Assembly: GCF_002943525.1 (NCBI RefSeq)
Contig: NZ_CP025394.1
Location: 6,835,001 to 6,899,000, forward strand
Source: Kitasatospora sp. MMS16-BH015
GTDB lineage: Bacteria; Actinomycetota; Actinomycetes; Streptomycetales; Streptomycetaceae
Direction of reading: 5' to 3'
Length of the DNA: 64,000 nt
The notes below the pieces were generated by a model, which made no database searches, was not told the origin of the DNA, and saw nothing but the letters and a program-made list of their open reading frames with translations. The translations under genes were made by a program, and so were the position numbers. This document shows, piece after piece, positions 34,068-42,045 of this stretch; the stretch's first letter is position 1; every line of letters begins with the position of its first letter.

Positions 34068-34238
34068 TCAGGCGGTGCAGCTGGTGGTGCTGGTGGTGCT
34101 GGAACAGGTGCTGGTGCTCGAGCAGCTCGTGGAGGAGCCCAGCATGACCTCGCTGGTGTCCGAGTAGTCGCTGATCTCGAAGGTCTCCGACTCGAGGTTC
34201 AGGATCTCCTCGGCGAGCGAGGCAAGGGTGTTGTCCAT
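34068..34238 (-). CDS. RiPP precursor peptide with Ser/Thr/Cys-only core
   Basis: 56 residues, ATG preceded by an excellent AAGGAG at 6-nt spacing. The leader (about residues 1-34) is acidic and amphipathic: MDNTLASLAEEILNLESETF then EISDYSDTSEVMLG. The ETFEISDY stretch resembles thiopeptide leaders. The remaining 22 residues consist of Ser, Thr and three Cys only, ending in Ala: SSTSCSSTSTC then SSTTSTTSCTA. Every residue before the last can be a substrate for the YcaO or LanB enzymes of the facing operon. The exact cleavage site is uncertain (after LG, or between the two Ser-rich segments). Confidence 0.9.
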   Translation of the reverse strand: MDNTLASLAEEILNLESETFEISDYSDTSEVMLGSSTSCSSTSTCSSTTSTTSCTA

Positions 34239-34289
34239 CGGAAGCTCCTTGGGGCGCAGGGCGCGCACCGGCCTCCCCGGCCCGTGCGC

Positions 34290-34401
34290 CTGACACCGAG
34301 GAGCAGCTGTCGCATCAACTCCCCAGCGGGACACCAGTTCTATCGTGCGCCACTGGCCGGGGCCGGTGCACTCCGCTGACACCTCACTGACGACCTGACA
34401 C
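34290..34401. promoter_or_regulatory. CTGACAC repeats in the precursor/M20 divergent promoter region
   Basis: CTGACAC occurs at 34290-34296, 34376-34382 and 34395-34401, with related GGGACAC at 34328-34334 and CTGACGA at 34387-34393. The pair starting at 34376 and 34387 is spaced 11 bp, the period typical of SARP heptamer boxes. They are candidate sites for the cluster SARP controlling the precursor gene (minus) or the M20 gene (plus). No convincing -10/-35 pair is visible for either gene. Confidence 0.4.
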
Positions 34402-34432
34402 CGTCGGGCCCCAACCCCACCCCGGAGCCGTC

Positions 34433-35686
34433 TTGGAGACCACCGTCCCGAGTGCCGAGGCACTCAAACGGGCCGCCGCCCGCTACCTGGACCTGCACGC
34501 CCACCCCGAGCTCTCCGGCGCCGAGCGCCGCACCGCCGCCCGCTTCGCCGAGGCCCTGGCCGAGGCCGGGTACGAGGTGACCACCGGCCTCGGCGGCCAC
34601 GGCGTGGCCGCCGTGCTGCGCAACGGCCCCGGGCCGGTGGTCGCGCTCCGCGCCGAGCTGGACGCGCTGCCGGTGGCCGAACGCACCGGGCTGCCCTACG
34701 CGAGCACCGCCACGGCCGAACTCCCCGACGGGCGGCGGGTGCCGGTGGCGCACGCCTGCGGCCACGACGTGCACCTGGCCTGCGCGGCCGAGGTGGCGGC
34801 GGCGCTCGCCGAGCGGCGGGCCGAGTGGAGCGGCACGGTGCTGGTGCTCGGCCAGCCCGCCGAGGAGACCCTGGCCGGCGCCCGGGCGATGCTGGCCGAG
34901 GGCCTCTACCGGCGGGTCGGGGCGCCCTCGGTGGTGCTGGCCCAGCACACCGTGCCGCTGCCGGCCGGGATGCTGGCCCACGTGCGCGGCCCGGTGACGG
35001 CGGGCAGCCGGACGCTGCGGGTGGTGGTGCACGGGCGCGGCGGCCACGCGGGGGCGCCGCAGCTGGCCGTCAGCCCGCTGCCGGGGGCGGCGGCGATCGT
35101 GCTGCGGCTGGGCGAGGCCGCCCGGCCGGGGGCCGTGCTGACGGTCGCCTCCCTGCTCGCCGGGGACGGCACCGGCAACGTCATCCCGGACCGGGCGAGC
35201 CTCACGGTGACCGTACGGGCCTTCGAGGAGGGCGAGTTGACCCGGGCGGTGGCCGAACTCCGGGTGGTGGCCGAGGCGGAGGCGGCGGCCACCGGCTGCA
35301 CCGCCACCGTCGAGCAGCTCTCCGCCTCGGTGGTGAATCGGCCGGACCCGGGGCTGGCCGAGACCGTCCGGGCCGCCCACCTGGCCCTGTTCGGGCCCCA
35401 ACGCGTGGCCGAGTGGCCGCCGTTGACGGCCACCGAGGACTTCCCGCTGTTCGGCCCGGCGGGGGAGGAGCTGCACGGCGTCCCGGGGATCCGCACCGCG
35501 TACTGGCTGCTCGGCATGGTCGGCCCCGAGCAGTGGGCGGCCACCCCGGGCGCCGGCCCGGCCGAGAAGCTGGCCGCCCTCCCGGCCAACCACTCGCCCG
35601 AGTTCCGCCCCCACCTCGGCCTGACCCTGCGCACCGGGATCGCCGCGCTGTACACGGCGGCGCTTTCGTGTCTGAACGGTGACTGA
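34433..35686 (+). CDS. M20 family metallopeptidase/amidohydrolase at the cluster edge
   Basis: 417 residues from TTG 34433 with GGAG upstream. It has the M20 metal sites (ELDALPV, AHACGHDVH near residue 105-112, QPAEET) and the dimerisation domain motif HGRGGHAGAPQ. Relatives include hippurate, indole-3-acetyl-amino-acid and N-acyl-amino-acid hydrolases; all are cytosolic two-zinc enzymes. It is divergent from the precursor gene across 194 bp with shared repeats. It may trim the leader or a terminal residue, or may simply be a neighbour. Confidence 0.8.
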   Translation: METTVPSAEALKRAAARYLDLHAHPELSGAERRTAARFAEALAEAGYEVTTGLGGHGVAAVLRNGPGPVVALRAELDALPVAERTGLPYASTATAELPDGRRVPVAHACGHDVHLACAAEVAAALAERRAEWSGTVLVLGQPAEETLAGARAMLAEGLYRRVGAPSVVLAQHTVPLPAGMLAHVRGPVTAGSRTLRVVVHGRGGHAGAPQLAVSPLPGAAAIVLRLGEAARPGAVLTVASLLAGDGTGNVIPDRASLTVTVRAFEEGELTRAVAELRVVAEAEAAATGCTATVEQLSASVVNRPDPGLAETVRAAHLALFGPQRVAEWPPLTATEDFPLFGPAGEELHGVPGIRTAYWLLGMVGPEQWAATPGAGPAEKLAALPANHSPEFRPHLGLTLRTGIAALYTAALSCLNGD

Positions 35687-35860
35687 ATTCGCCTGAGCGG
35701 ATCTTCCCGTCCGGGTAGCGGTGCGCGGGAATTCCCTCGGTAAAAAGCAGGTCAGGAAATGCGCCGAAGAGAATGCGGCCCAGCCCGCACGGCCACGAAA
35801 CACCTGGTCAGAGCGCACAGATGGTCCATAAACAGAATCTCAATCGACTGCCGACTTCCG

Positions 35861-35889
35861 TTGACCGCCCCGAGGGCTGCTGCTAATTT
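35861..35889 (+). promoter_or_regulatory. Promoter of the broken secreted-protein gene
   Basis: TTGACC (35861-35866), 17-bp spacer, TAATTT (35884-35889). A 15-bp hairpin-forming sequence (TCCGCT-AAA-AGCGGA, 35925-35939) lies in the predicted leader. The 5' part of this gap (35687-35860) shows no gene. Confidence 0.6.
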
Positions 35890-35979
35890 CGCCGGAACGC
35901 CGGGCCGGCCCGCCCGTCGGGGTCTCCGCTAAAAGCGGATCCACGACGACCTCCCCCACCAACCGAGAGGTTGCACACG

Positions 35980-37091
35980 ATGACGCACGGCATTTTCTCC
36001 TGGCGGCGCACCGGCGCACCGGCGCGCTGGCCCTGAGCGCGGCCGCCCTGCTGGCCGCCGGCACCGCCCTCGCCGCGGGCCCGGCCTCGGCCGAGGCCGG
36101 CACCACCGGCTCGCACGCGTTCACCAACCGGGGGCACGGCTACATGCCGGAGCTGGCCGACGCGAAGGCGGCCCAGAAGGGCGCCAAGCACACCTCGGGC
36201 ACCCTCAGCTACGGCGGCGGCATCGGCGGCGTGGGCGTCACCAGCGGCCAGCCCAAGGTCTACGTGGTCTTCTACGGCAGCCAGTGGGGCACCCAGGGCA
36301 CCGACGCCGCCGGCAACCTGACCTTCAGCAACGACCCGTACAGCGGCGCCCCCGTCGCCCAGAACCTGTTCAAGGGCATCGGCACCGGCGGCGAGCAGTG
36401 GTCCGGCACGATGACCCAGTAATGCGACGGCGCCGGCGTCGCCAAGGGTGCGACCAGCTGCCCGGCCGGCGCCGCGCACATCCCGTACCCGACCGGCGGC
36501 GTGCTCTCCGGCGTCTGGTACGACAACGCCACCGCCTCGCCCGCCCAGGCCACCGGCCACCAGCTGGGCGTCGAAGCCCTCAACGCGGCCCACCACTTCG
36601 GCAACCTGACCGCCGCCGCGAACCGTGACGCCTACTACGTCATCCTCTCGCCGCAGGGCACCAACCCGGACAACTACAAGAGCACCACCACCGGCTTCTG
36701 CGCCTGGCACGACTACAACGGCGACACCACCCTGAACGGCGGTGCCATCACCTCGGACGTGGGCAACTTCGCCTTCTCCAACCAGCCGTACAACATGGAC
36801 GCGGGCGCCAACTGCGGTGTCGACTTCATCAACACCGGCACCAGCGGCAACCTCGACGGCTGGACGATGACCCTCGGCCACGAGTACTCCGAGAACATCA
36901 CCGACCAGTTCCCGGCGGGCGGTTGGACCAACCCGACCAACGGCCAGGAGAACGCCGACGAGTGCGCCTGGCTGAAGACCGGCACCGGCGCGGCGGGCAA
37001 CGTGACCATGGGCAACGGCAGCTACACCCTCCAGGGCAGCTGGTCCAACGACACCAACGGCTGCGCCCTGACCCACCCGACGGTCGGCTGA
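35980..37091 (+). pseudogene. Secreted HEYxE-type protein gene, broken by 8-bp duplication and nonsense codon
   Basis: The start ATG (35980, GAGAGG upstream) opens MTHGIFSWRRTG, then runs out of frame and stops at 36034. Removing one copy of the 8-bp duplication at 36005-36020 restores a continuous signal peptide (RRTGALALSAAALLAAGTAL) joined to the downstream frame. That frame meets TAA at 36420 where TAC (Tyr, before CDGAG) is expected, then continues to 37091. The mature part has YVVFYGSQWGT and GHEYSENITD, a zinc-site-like motif seen in a secreted actinobacterial family of unknown role with EXORDIUM-like features. Two lesions make it inactive. It has its own promoter and terminator. Confidence 0.85.
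36005..36024 (+). repeat. 8-bp tandem duplication causing the frameshift
   Basis: GGCGCACC occurs twice in tandem (36005-36012, 36013-36020), followed by GGCG. Loss of one unit would restore the signal-peptide frame exactly. Confidence 0.9.
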
Positions 37092-37114
37092 CCCGGCAGC
37101 ACCACCACTGAGCA

Positions 37115-37145
37115 GGGGCGGGCCTTCGGGATGGGGGCCCGCCCC
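37115..37145 (+). terminator. Terminator-like hairpin after the pseudogene
   Basis: A perfect 10-bp G/C stem (37115-37124 with 37136-37145) and an 11-nt loop, 24 nt after the pseudogene stop. Confidence 0.7.
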
Positions 37146-37150
37146 GGCGC

Positions 37151-38161
37151 GTGAGCCGGCCGATCCCGGGCAGACGGGCGGGTGTGAACCCGATCGAACG
37201 GGCGCTGCGCGGGCTGGACCGCCGCCAACAGCGCCGGAAGCCGACGGCCGTGGTCTTCGCGGTCGTGAAGAAGTACGGCGACGACCGGGGCGGCCTGCTC
37301 GCCGCCCTGGTCACCTACTACGGATTCGTCTCGCTGATCCCGCTGCTGCTCCTGCTCAGCACCGTGCTCGGCTTCGTGCTGCACGGCCACCCGGCGGCCC
37401 AGCAGTCGGTGCTCGACTCCGCGCTGGCCGACTTCCCGATCATCGGCGACCAACTGCACCAGAACGTGCACTCGCTCCGGGGCAGCGGTCTGGCCCTGGT
37501 GATCGGCGCGGTCGGGCTGCTGTACGGCGTGCTGAGCGTGGCCCAGGTGCTCCAGCACACGATGGCCGAGGTCTGGCACGTCCCCGGCGTCCGGCGGCCC
37601 GGCTACTGGTCCCGGCTGGGCCGCAGCCTGCTGCTCTTCGCGGTGCTCGGCACCGGCCTGGTGCTCGCCACCGCCGCCGCCACCCTGGTCGGCGCCGCCC
37701 TCGGCGGGCCGGCCGCCCGGATCGGCGGCCTGCTGCTCTCGGCGCTGCTGAACACCGCCCTCTGCCTGGCCTGCTTCCGGGTGCTCACCCCGGCCCAGAT
37801 CCCCACCCGCTCCCTCTGGCCCGGCTGCGCGCTGGCCGGGCCGCTCTACACCGCGCTCCAGGCCTTCGGCGCCGTCCTGGTCACCCACCAACTCCGCCAC
37901 GCCACCCAGGTCTACGGCTTCTTCGCCACCGTGATCGGCCTGCTCTCCTGGCTCTACCTGGCCGCCCAGATCGCCGTCTACGCCGCCGAGGTCGACACCG
38001 TCCTGGCCGGCCGCCTCTGGCCGCGCAGCCTGCTCCAGCCCCCGCTCACCACGGCCGACGAGGCCGTGCTGAGCGCCGTCGCCCGCCAGGAGGAGCGCCG
38101 CCCGGAACAGCACGTCGAGGTCACCTGGACGAAGGAGGCCGAGGAGCACCCGGACGGATAG
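37151..38161 (+). CDS. YihY/BrkB-family inner membrane protein
   Basis: Up to 336 residues. A cytosolic basic N-terminus precedes about six helices: AALVTYYGFVSLIPLLLLLS, GLALVIGAVGLLYGVLSVA, LLLFAVLGTGLVLATAAA, LLLSALLNTALCLACF, ALAGPLYTALQAFGAVLV and FFATVIGLLSWLYLAAQIAVY, with the family motifs YYGFVSLIPL and GLLSWLYLAAQI. Function is unknown (formerly called ribonuclease BN in error). GTG 37151 abuts a hairpin and has no ribosome-binding site; GTG 37184 (MNPIERALRG) is a credible alternative start. Confidence 0.85.
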   Translation: MSRPIPGRRAGVNPIERALRGLDRRQQRRKPTAVVFAVVKKYGDDRGGLLAALVTYYGFVSLIPLLLLLSTVLGFVLHGHPAAQQSVLDSALADFPIIGDQLHQNVHSLRGSGLALVIGAVGLLYGVLSVAQVLQHTMAEVWHVPGVRRPGYWSRLGRSLLLFAVLGTGLVLATAAATLVGAALGGPAARIGGLLLSALLNTALCLACFRVLTPAQIPTRSLWPGCALAGPLYTALQAFGAVLVTHQLRHATQVYGFFATVIGLLSWLYLAAQIAVYAAEVDTVLAGRLWPRSLLQPPLTTADEAVLSAVARQEERRPEQHVEVTWTKEAEEHPDG

Positions 38162-38235
38162 CGGCGGCCGGGCCGGGTAGCCGCCGGAGTGGACCTCGGG
38201 CGTGCTGGACCGCAGGCGCCGGGGAGGAGGCGGTG

Positions 38236-38889
38236 ATGAACGGGCTGTACCGGAACCGGACACGAGCCGGTCAGCAACTCGCGGGTGAGGGTCGGAAGGT
38301 GTTGGGTCGGCGGCCCGAGCCGGCGGCGGTGGTGGTGGCCCTGCCACGTGGCGGGGTGCCGGTGGCCCATGCGGTGGCCGAGGCCTTCGACGCCCCGCTG
38401 GACGTGCTGGTCACCCGGACCATCGCCCTCCCCGACCGCCCCGAGGTCGGGATCGGCGTGATCGCCGGCGAGGACCCGCCGCTCTTCGAACCGCAGGCCT
38501 TGGAACAGCTGGACCTGACCCCCGACCAGCTCGCGCCCACCGTGGCGCGCGAGCGAGCCGAACTGCACCGCCGGGAGGAGCTCTACCGCTCCGGCCGCCC
38601 GGCGCCCGAACTGACCGGCCGAACCGTGATCCTGGTGGACGACGGCGTGATCACCGGCCTGACCGTCCGGGCCGCCCTCCGGCTGCTGCGGGCCGCCGAT
38701 CCCGGGCGGCTGGTGCTGGCTGTCCCGGTGGGCGAGCCCCGGACGGTGGCCGAACTGGACCGCGAGGTGGACCTGCTGGTCTGCCCGCGCCGCCCGGCCG
38801 GCCTGCGCGCGGTCGGCCTCTGGTACGAGGACTTCACCCCGGTCACCGACCGCGAGGTGATCGACTCCCTGGCCCGCCGCGCGGCCTGA
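38236..38889 (+). CDS. Phosphoribosyltransferase-fold protein
   Basis: 217 residues from ATG 38236, with GGGGAGGAGG upstream. The PRPP-binding loop is VILVDDGVITGLTVRAA (about 131-147). A first-strand motif VVVALPRGGVPVA resembles hypoxanthine/xanthine-type and putative phosphoribosyltransferases often found near stress or hydrolase genes. Substrate unknown; cytosolic. It converges on the 79-residue gene with 1 nt between stops. Confidence 0.85.
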   Translation: MNGLYRNRTRAGQQLAGEGRKVLGRRPEPAAVVVALPRGGVPVAHAVAEAFDAPLDVLVTRTIALPDRPEVGIGVIAGEDPPLFEPQALEQLDLTPDQLAPTVARERAELHRREELYRSGRPAPELTGRTVILVDDGVITGLTVRAALRLLRAADPGRLVLAVPVGEPRTVAELDREVDLLVCPRRPAGLRAVGLWYEDFTPVTDREVIDSLARRAA

Positions 38890-38890
38890 C

Positions 38891-39130
38891 CTACCCTTCC
38901 TCGCTCTCCTCGCTGGCGACGGCGATGCACTCCACGTCGATCTGGTCGGCCAGGTCGGTCAGTACGGCGACCAGCGCCAGCAGCGTCTCCTGGTCCAATC
39001 CGCTGTCGCCGTCCTGCGCCGCCTCCGACCAGTCCGCCGCCAAGCGGCGGAGCAGCACGGTGACCTGGTCGGCCGGCACCAGCAGGTGGTCGTCGGTGGT
39101 CGAGATCAGCGGGACGGACCACTTGGTCAT
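38891..39130 (-). CDS. Small acidic streptomycete protein (DUF6213-like)
   Basis: 79 residues: MTKWSVPLISTTDDHLLVPA, then helical QVTVLLRRLAADW and DLADQIDVECIAVA, ending in an acidic tail (SEESEEG). I recall a conserved streptomycete family with this pattern, probably DUF6213; the assignment is from memory. Purine-rich GGAGGTG lies just upstream. No signal or membrane segment, function unknown. Confidence 0.7.
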   Translation of the reverse strand: MTKWSVPLISTTDDHLLVPADQVTVLLRRLAADWSEAAQDGDSGLDQETLLALVAVLTDLADQIDVECIAVASEESEEG

Positions 39131-39290
39131 GACGCACCTCCGGAGGCATCGCGAGCGGTCCGGGCGGTCCGGCGGGCGAAGGCTCCGCCGTCGACCCCGT
39201 CTGCCCGGGGCCCGGCGGCTGCCCGAGGAACCCGGTACCCAAACCCGCCCGGCGACGGATCATCCCGCCGTTCGGGGGCATACGCCCGGC

Positions 39291-39605
39291 ATGGGACGAC
39301 CTACGGCAGACCGACACCTGACCCTCGTGCACTCCGCCCCACCCGGCGGCCCGCCACCCGACCCGGTGCCGCCCAACCCGACCCCGGCCCCCGGCCCCGG
39401 TCCCGGCCCGCAGCCCGGGCCCACCCCCGGCCCGATACCTCCGCCGGGCGGCCCCGACCCGACCCCGCCCGGCCCGCCACCCCTGGAGCCGGATCCACCC
39501 CCGCCCGGCCCACGCCCCGATCCGCTCCCGCACCCCGGTCCGCTGCCCGGCCCCGGCCCCCGACCCGCCCCCGTCACCCGGCAGGACCTGCCGCCGGGGG
39601 CGTAG
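39291..39605 (+). CDS. Extremely proline-rich small protein, doubtful
   Basis: 104 residues from ATG 39291: a short head (MGRPTADRHLTLVHSAPPGG) followed by about 75 residues that are mostly Pro and Gly with scattered Asp, Glu and Thr (units like PGPGPGPQPGPTPGP). It has no signal peptide and no clear ribosome-binding site. The opposite strand reads as a Gly-rich frame in the same place. It may be a genuine proline-rich linker-like protein or a compositional artefact. It ends 14 nt before the stop of the opposing gene. Confidence 0.4.
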   Translation: MGRPTADRHLTLVHSAPPGGPPPDPVPPNPTPAPGPGPGPQPGPTPGPIPPPGGPDPTPPGPPPLEPDPPPPGPRPDPLPHPGPLPGPGPRPAPVTRQDLPPGA

Positions 39606-39618
39606 CACCTCCCGCCGG

Positions 39619-40005
39619 TCACGCCCCCAGCCGGAGGCGGACCGCCAGGTGCGGCCCCTGCTGCTCGTGGCCGGTCCGGCGGGTCGCGCCGAGACCGGCC
39701 AGGGCCCGGGCCATCGCCTCGGCGTCGGCCGGGGTGCCGAGCAGCTCCACGGTGAGCCCGCCGCCCGGCAGCAGGAGCGGCGGGAGGCGGGCCGGGCCGC
39801 TGGTCCGGTCGAACACCTCGGACCAACCGGATGCTGCGGGAGCGCTGGTGGGCGGGTCCTCCCACGGGTTGGCGCGGCGGGTGCGGCCCCGGCCGGCGTG
39901 GGTGGGGAAGGCACGTTCGAGCGCGTCGAGCACGGCCTCGGCACTCTGCGGCGGCCCGTCCGAGAGCCGGACCAGCACATGGCCGGCGGCGAGCGGCAGA
40001 TCCAC
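39619..40005 (-). CDS. Hypothetical protein with perfect Shine-Dalgarno
   Basis: 128 residues from GTG 40005, preceded by GGAGGTGATC, almost the full anti-16S complement. MDLPLAAGHVLVRLSDGPPQ suggests a mixed alpha/beta fold; the C-terminus has TVELLGTPADAEAMARALAG, LGATRR and ending LAVRLRLGA, reminiscent of small phage-tail-like or sugar-processing accessory proteins, but I do not recognise a family. It is probably translated after the HhH gene, 36 nt upstream on the same strand. Confidence 0.55.
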   Translation of the reverse strand: MDLPLAAGHVLVRLSDGPPQSAEAVLDALERAFPTHAGRGRTRRANPWEDPPTSAPAASGWSEVFDRTSGPARLPPLLLPGGGLTVELLGTPADAEAMARALAGLGATRRTGHEQQGPHLAVRLRLGA

Positions 40006-40041
40006 GGCGGATCACCTCCGTCCAGGAAGGATCACCGGGGG

Positions 40042-40680
40042 TCACCCGGCGCGGAGCGCCGCCACCTGCTCCGGCGCCAGACTGACCCGGACCAGGGCGG
40101 CGGCCAGCCGGGCGTGGTCCTCCGGCGGCACCAGGCGGCCGAGCCCGCGCGGGGTGTGCGGCAGGCCCAGCCGCTCGGCCGCCGCGCAGGCCCGGTCGTC
40201 GAAGTACGGGCGCAGCTGCGGCCAGACCGCCTGCGCCTCCCGGCAGAAGATGGCGGCGCCGACCGGCCCGATCCTCGGCACCTCCTGGAGCAGCTCGCCG
40301 AGCCGGGCCGAACTCTCCCCGGCCGCCTCGCGCAGCCGCCGCAGGTCGCCGTGCCAGCGGTCGAGCACCAACTCCGCGCCCTCGCCCAGGGCGGTGGCGG
40401 TGCCCTCGTCGTACCGGACGTAGTGGGCCCGGCCGAGCGCGTCCACCCGGGCCTGCCAGCCGGAGCGGGCCATCGCCCGGGGCGTGCGGTACCCGGCCCG
40501 GAACAGTTCGCGGGCCGCAGCCGTGGCCAGGTCGGCGTCGATCGGCACCGAGCAGAGCACGGTCAGCACCAGCAGCCGGTAGAGCGGTGCGGGCTTGTCC
40601 CGCAGGGTGATGCCGGCCTGCTCGGCGTAGGTGCGGCCGTGTTCGGCGAGCAGCCGGGCGGTGACCGTCTCCACGGTCAC
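40042..40680 (-). CDS. HhH/endonuclease III-like protein
   Basis: 212 residues from GTG 40680 (VTVETVTARLLAEHG). The PLYRLLVLTVLCSVPIDADL and RELFRAGYRTPRAMA segments and the hairpin LLQEVPRIGPVGAAIFCREA resemble helix-hairpin-helix DNA glycosylases. I cannot point to a Cys cluster or to the catalytic Lys/Asp pair, so glycosylase activity is uncertain. The start overlaps the upstream gene's stop (GTGA), so the two are translationally coupled. Confidence 0.65.
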   Translation of the reverse strand: MTVETVTARLLAEHGRTYAEQAGITLRDKPAPLYRLLVLTVLCSVPIDADLATAAARELFRAGYRTPRAMARSGWQARVDALGRAHYVRYDEGTATALGEGAELVLDRWHGDLRRLREAAGESSARLGELLQEVPRIGPVGAAIFCREAQAVWPQLRPYFDDRACAAAERLGLPHTPRGLGRLVPPEDHARLAAALVRVSLAPEQVAALRAG

Positions 40681-41093
40681 CGCCCCGACCCCCGGTGGCC
40701 CGTCCGCCGCAGGGCTCGGTGCTCGGGGCGGCGGCCCTGGCCGGCGGCGAGGCGGCGGCGGATCACCAGCAGGTCGAGCAGGGCGATCACCGCAGCGCCC
40801 GTGCACAGGGCGGCGAAGACCAGGTAGGTGGCCCGGTTGGGGGCGGGGCCGCTGCCGGTGCGGGCGGCGAGCACGGTGAAGGCGGCCGTGCCGAAGACGA
40901 AGAGGACCACGAAGATCCGGGAGAGCACCCGGCGCAGCTCCAGGTCGGTGCGGGCGTTCACCGGCTCGGTGCCGCGCCGCACCGACGGCTGGGGGCGCCA
41001 CTGCGGGGTGGTCCGGCCCGGACCCTGCGGGGTGTGAGGGAAGTCGTGGCGTTCACCGGCCTGGTGCGCCGGGTGGATTCTGTGGGCTGCCAT
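40677..41093 (-). CDS. Two-helix membrane protein (DUF6343-like)
   Basis: 138 residues from ATG 41093 with GGGGAG upstream. The N-terminal half is polar (HPAHQAGERHDFPHTPQ), followed by RRGTEPVNARTDLELRRVLS and two membrane helices (FVVLFVFGTAAFTVLAA, YLVFAALCTGAAVIALLDLLV) and a basic tail. The TEPVNARTxLELRRVLS pattern recalls a small streptomycete membrane family (DUF6343, from memory). It is coupled to the HhH gene downstream. Confidence 0.7.
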   Translation of the reverse strand: MAAHRIHPAHQAGERHDFPHTPQGPGRTTPQWRPQPSVRRGTEPVNARTDLELRRVLSRIFVVLFVFGTAAFTVLAARTGSGPAPNRATYLVFAALCTGAAVIALLDLLVIRRRLAAGQGRRPEHRALRRTGHRGSGR

Positions 41094-41317
41094 CGCTGCT
41101 CCCCGAGAGTTCGTGCGGTCTGCTGGGGCTTCCTCGGCTACCCCCGCCCGGCGGGCTCACACGCGCCGGTGAAGCTGACCGGGCCGCTGCCGCCGCCCGG
41201 CGGTGGTGCCGGTGGTCCTGCAGGCGGGACGCGCCCAAGGGATGGTCACATGTGGTGATGTGGCATATGCGGAAGGTAGTCTCCGGGTGACGGACTCGCA
41301 CCCTGGGGGCTGGCTCG

Positions 41318-41971
41318 ATGGCAGACGATCGCGGCGGCACGCCCTCGCCGCTCGGGTCGGCCGCCCGGCTGTTCGACGCTCTGGGGCTGGTCTACGAGCG
41401 GGCGTACGGGCAGTTGCCCGGGCAACTGGAAGCGCTGGATTGGCTGTTGCACCGACTGCCGGCTCGGGCCAGGGTGTTGGACATCGGCTCCGGCACCGGG
41501 CGGCCTGTCGCCGAACGGCTGGCCGCGGCCGGCCACCTGGTCACCGGCTGCGATGTCTCGCCCACCATGGTCCGGCTGGCCCGGGCCCAAGTACCGCTGG
41601 CCCGATTCGAGTTGGCGGACGTACGGGAGCTGCCGGACACCCCGGGGGCGTGGGATGCGATCACCGCCTTCTTCCCGCTGTTCCAACTCCCGCGCACCGA
41701 GATGGAGCTGACCCTCACCCGGGTCGCCGACTGGCTGGCGCCCGGCGGATCCTTCGTGCTGGCCACCGTCCCGTTCGACGGCGAGGGCCTCGAACTGACC
41801 TGGCTGGGGCAGCGGGTGCGTTGCAGCGGCTACCCCGCCGAGATCCACCCCAAGCTGATCGAGGCCGCCGGGCTGGACGTGGTGCACGCGCGGTGCGGCG
41901 TCTTCCGGCCGGACTTCCCCGGCGCGGGGGAGGAGGAGCACCTCTTCGTCCACGCCGTCAAACCGCAGTAG
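41318..41971 (+). CDS. SAM-dependent class I methyltransferase
   Basis: 217 residues. Motif I VLDIGSGTGRPVAERL (about 51-66), motif II CDVSPTMVRLA, and post-I/III AWDAITAFFPLFQLPR and ADWLAPGGSFVLAT identify a Rossmann methyltransferase. The substrate is unknown. A CACATGTG palindrome (41247-41254) and a TAGTCT -10-like element (41277-41282) lie upstream. No partner genes. Confidence 0.85.
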   Translation: MADDRGGTPSPLGSAARLFDALGLVYERAYGQLPGQLEALDWLLHRLPARARVLDIGSGTGRPVAERLAAAGHLVTGCDVSPTMVRLARAQVPLARFELADVRELPDTPGAWDAITAFFPLFQLPRTEMELTLTRVADWLAPGGSFVLATVPFDGEGLELTWLGQRVRCSGYPAEIHPKLIEAAGLDVVHARCGVFRPDFPGAGEEEHLFVHAVKPQ

Positions 41972-42045
41972 GGCCTGGCCGGCAGGCGGTCGAGCCGGCT
42001 CCCGGGCGCGGTGTCGGCCGGCTCCCCCGGGAGGCCGCCCGCCGC

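Noticed and set aside
18194..34238. Classic macrocyclic thiopeptide cluster
   Set aside because: No separate pyridine synthase is visible in addition to the elimination enzyme; kept only as an alternative.
39260..40045. Gly-rich minus-strand frame opposite the Pro-rich frame
   Set aside because: It is the complement of Pro codons and merges into unrelated sequence; the shorter gene 39619-40005 has a strong ribosome-binding site in another frame.
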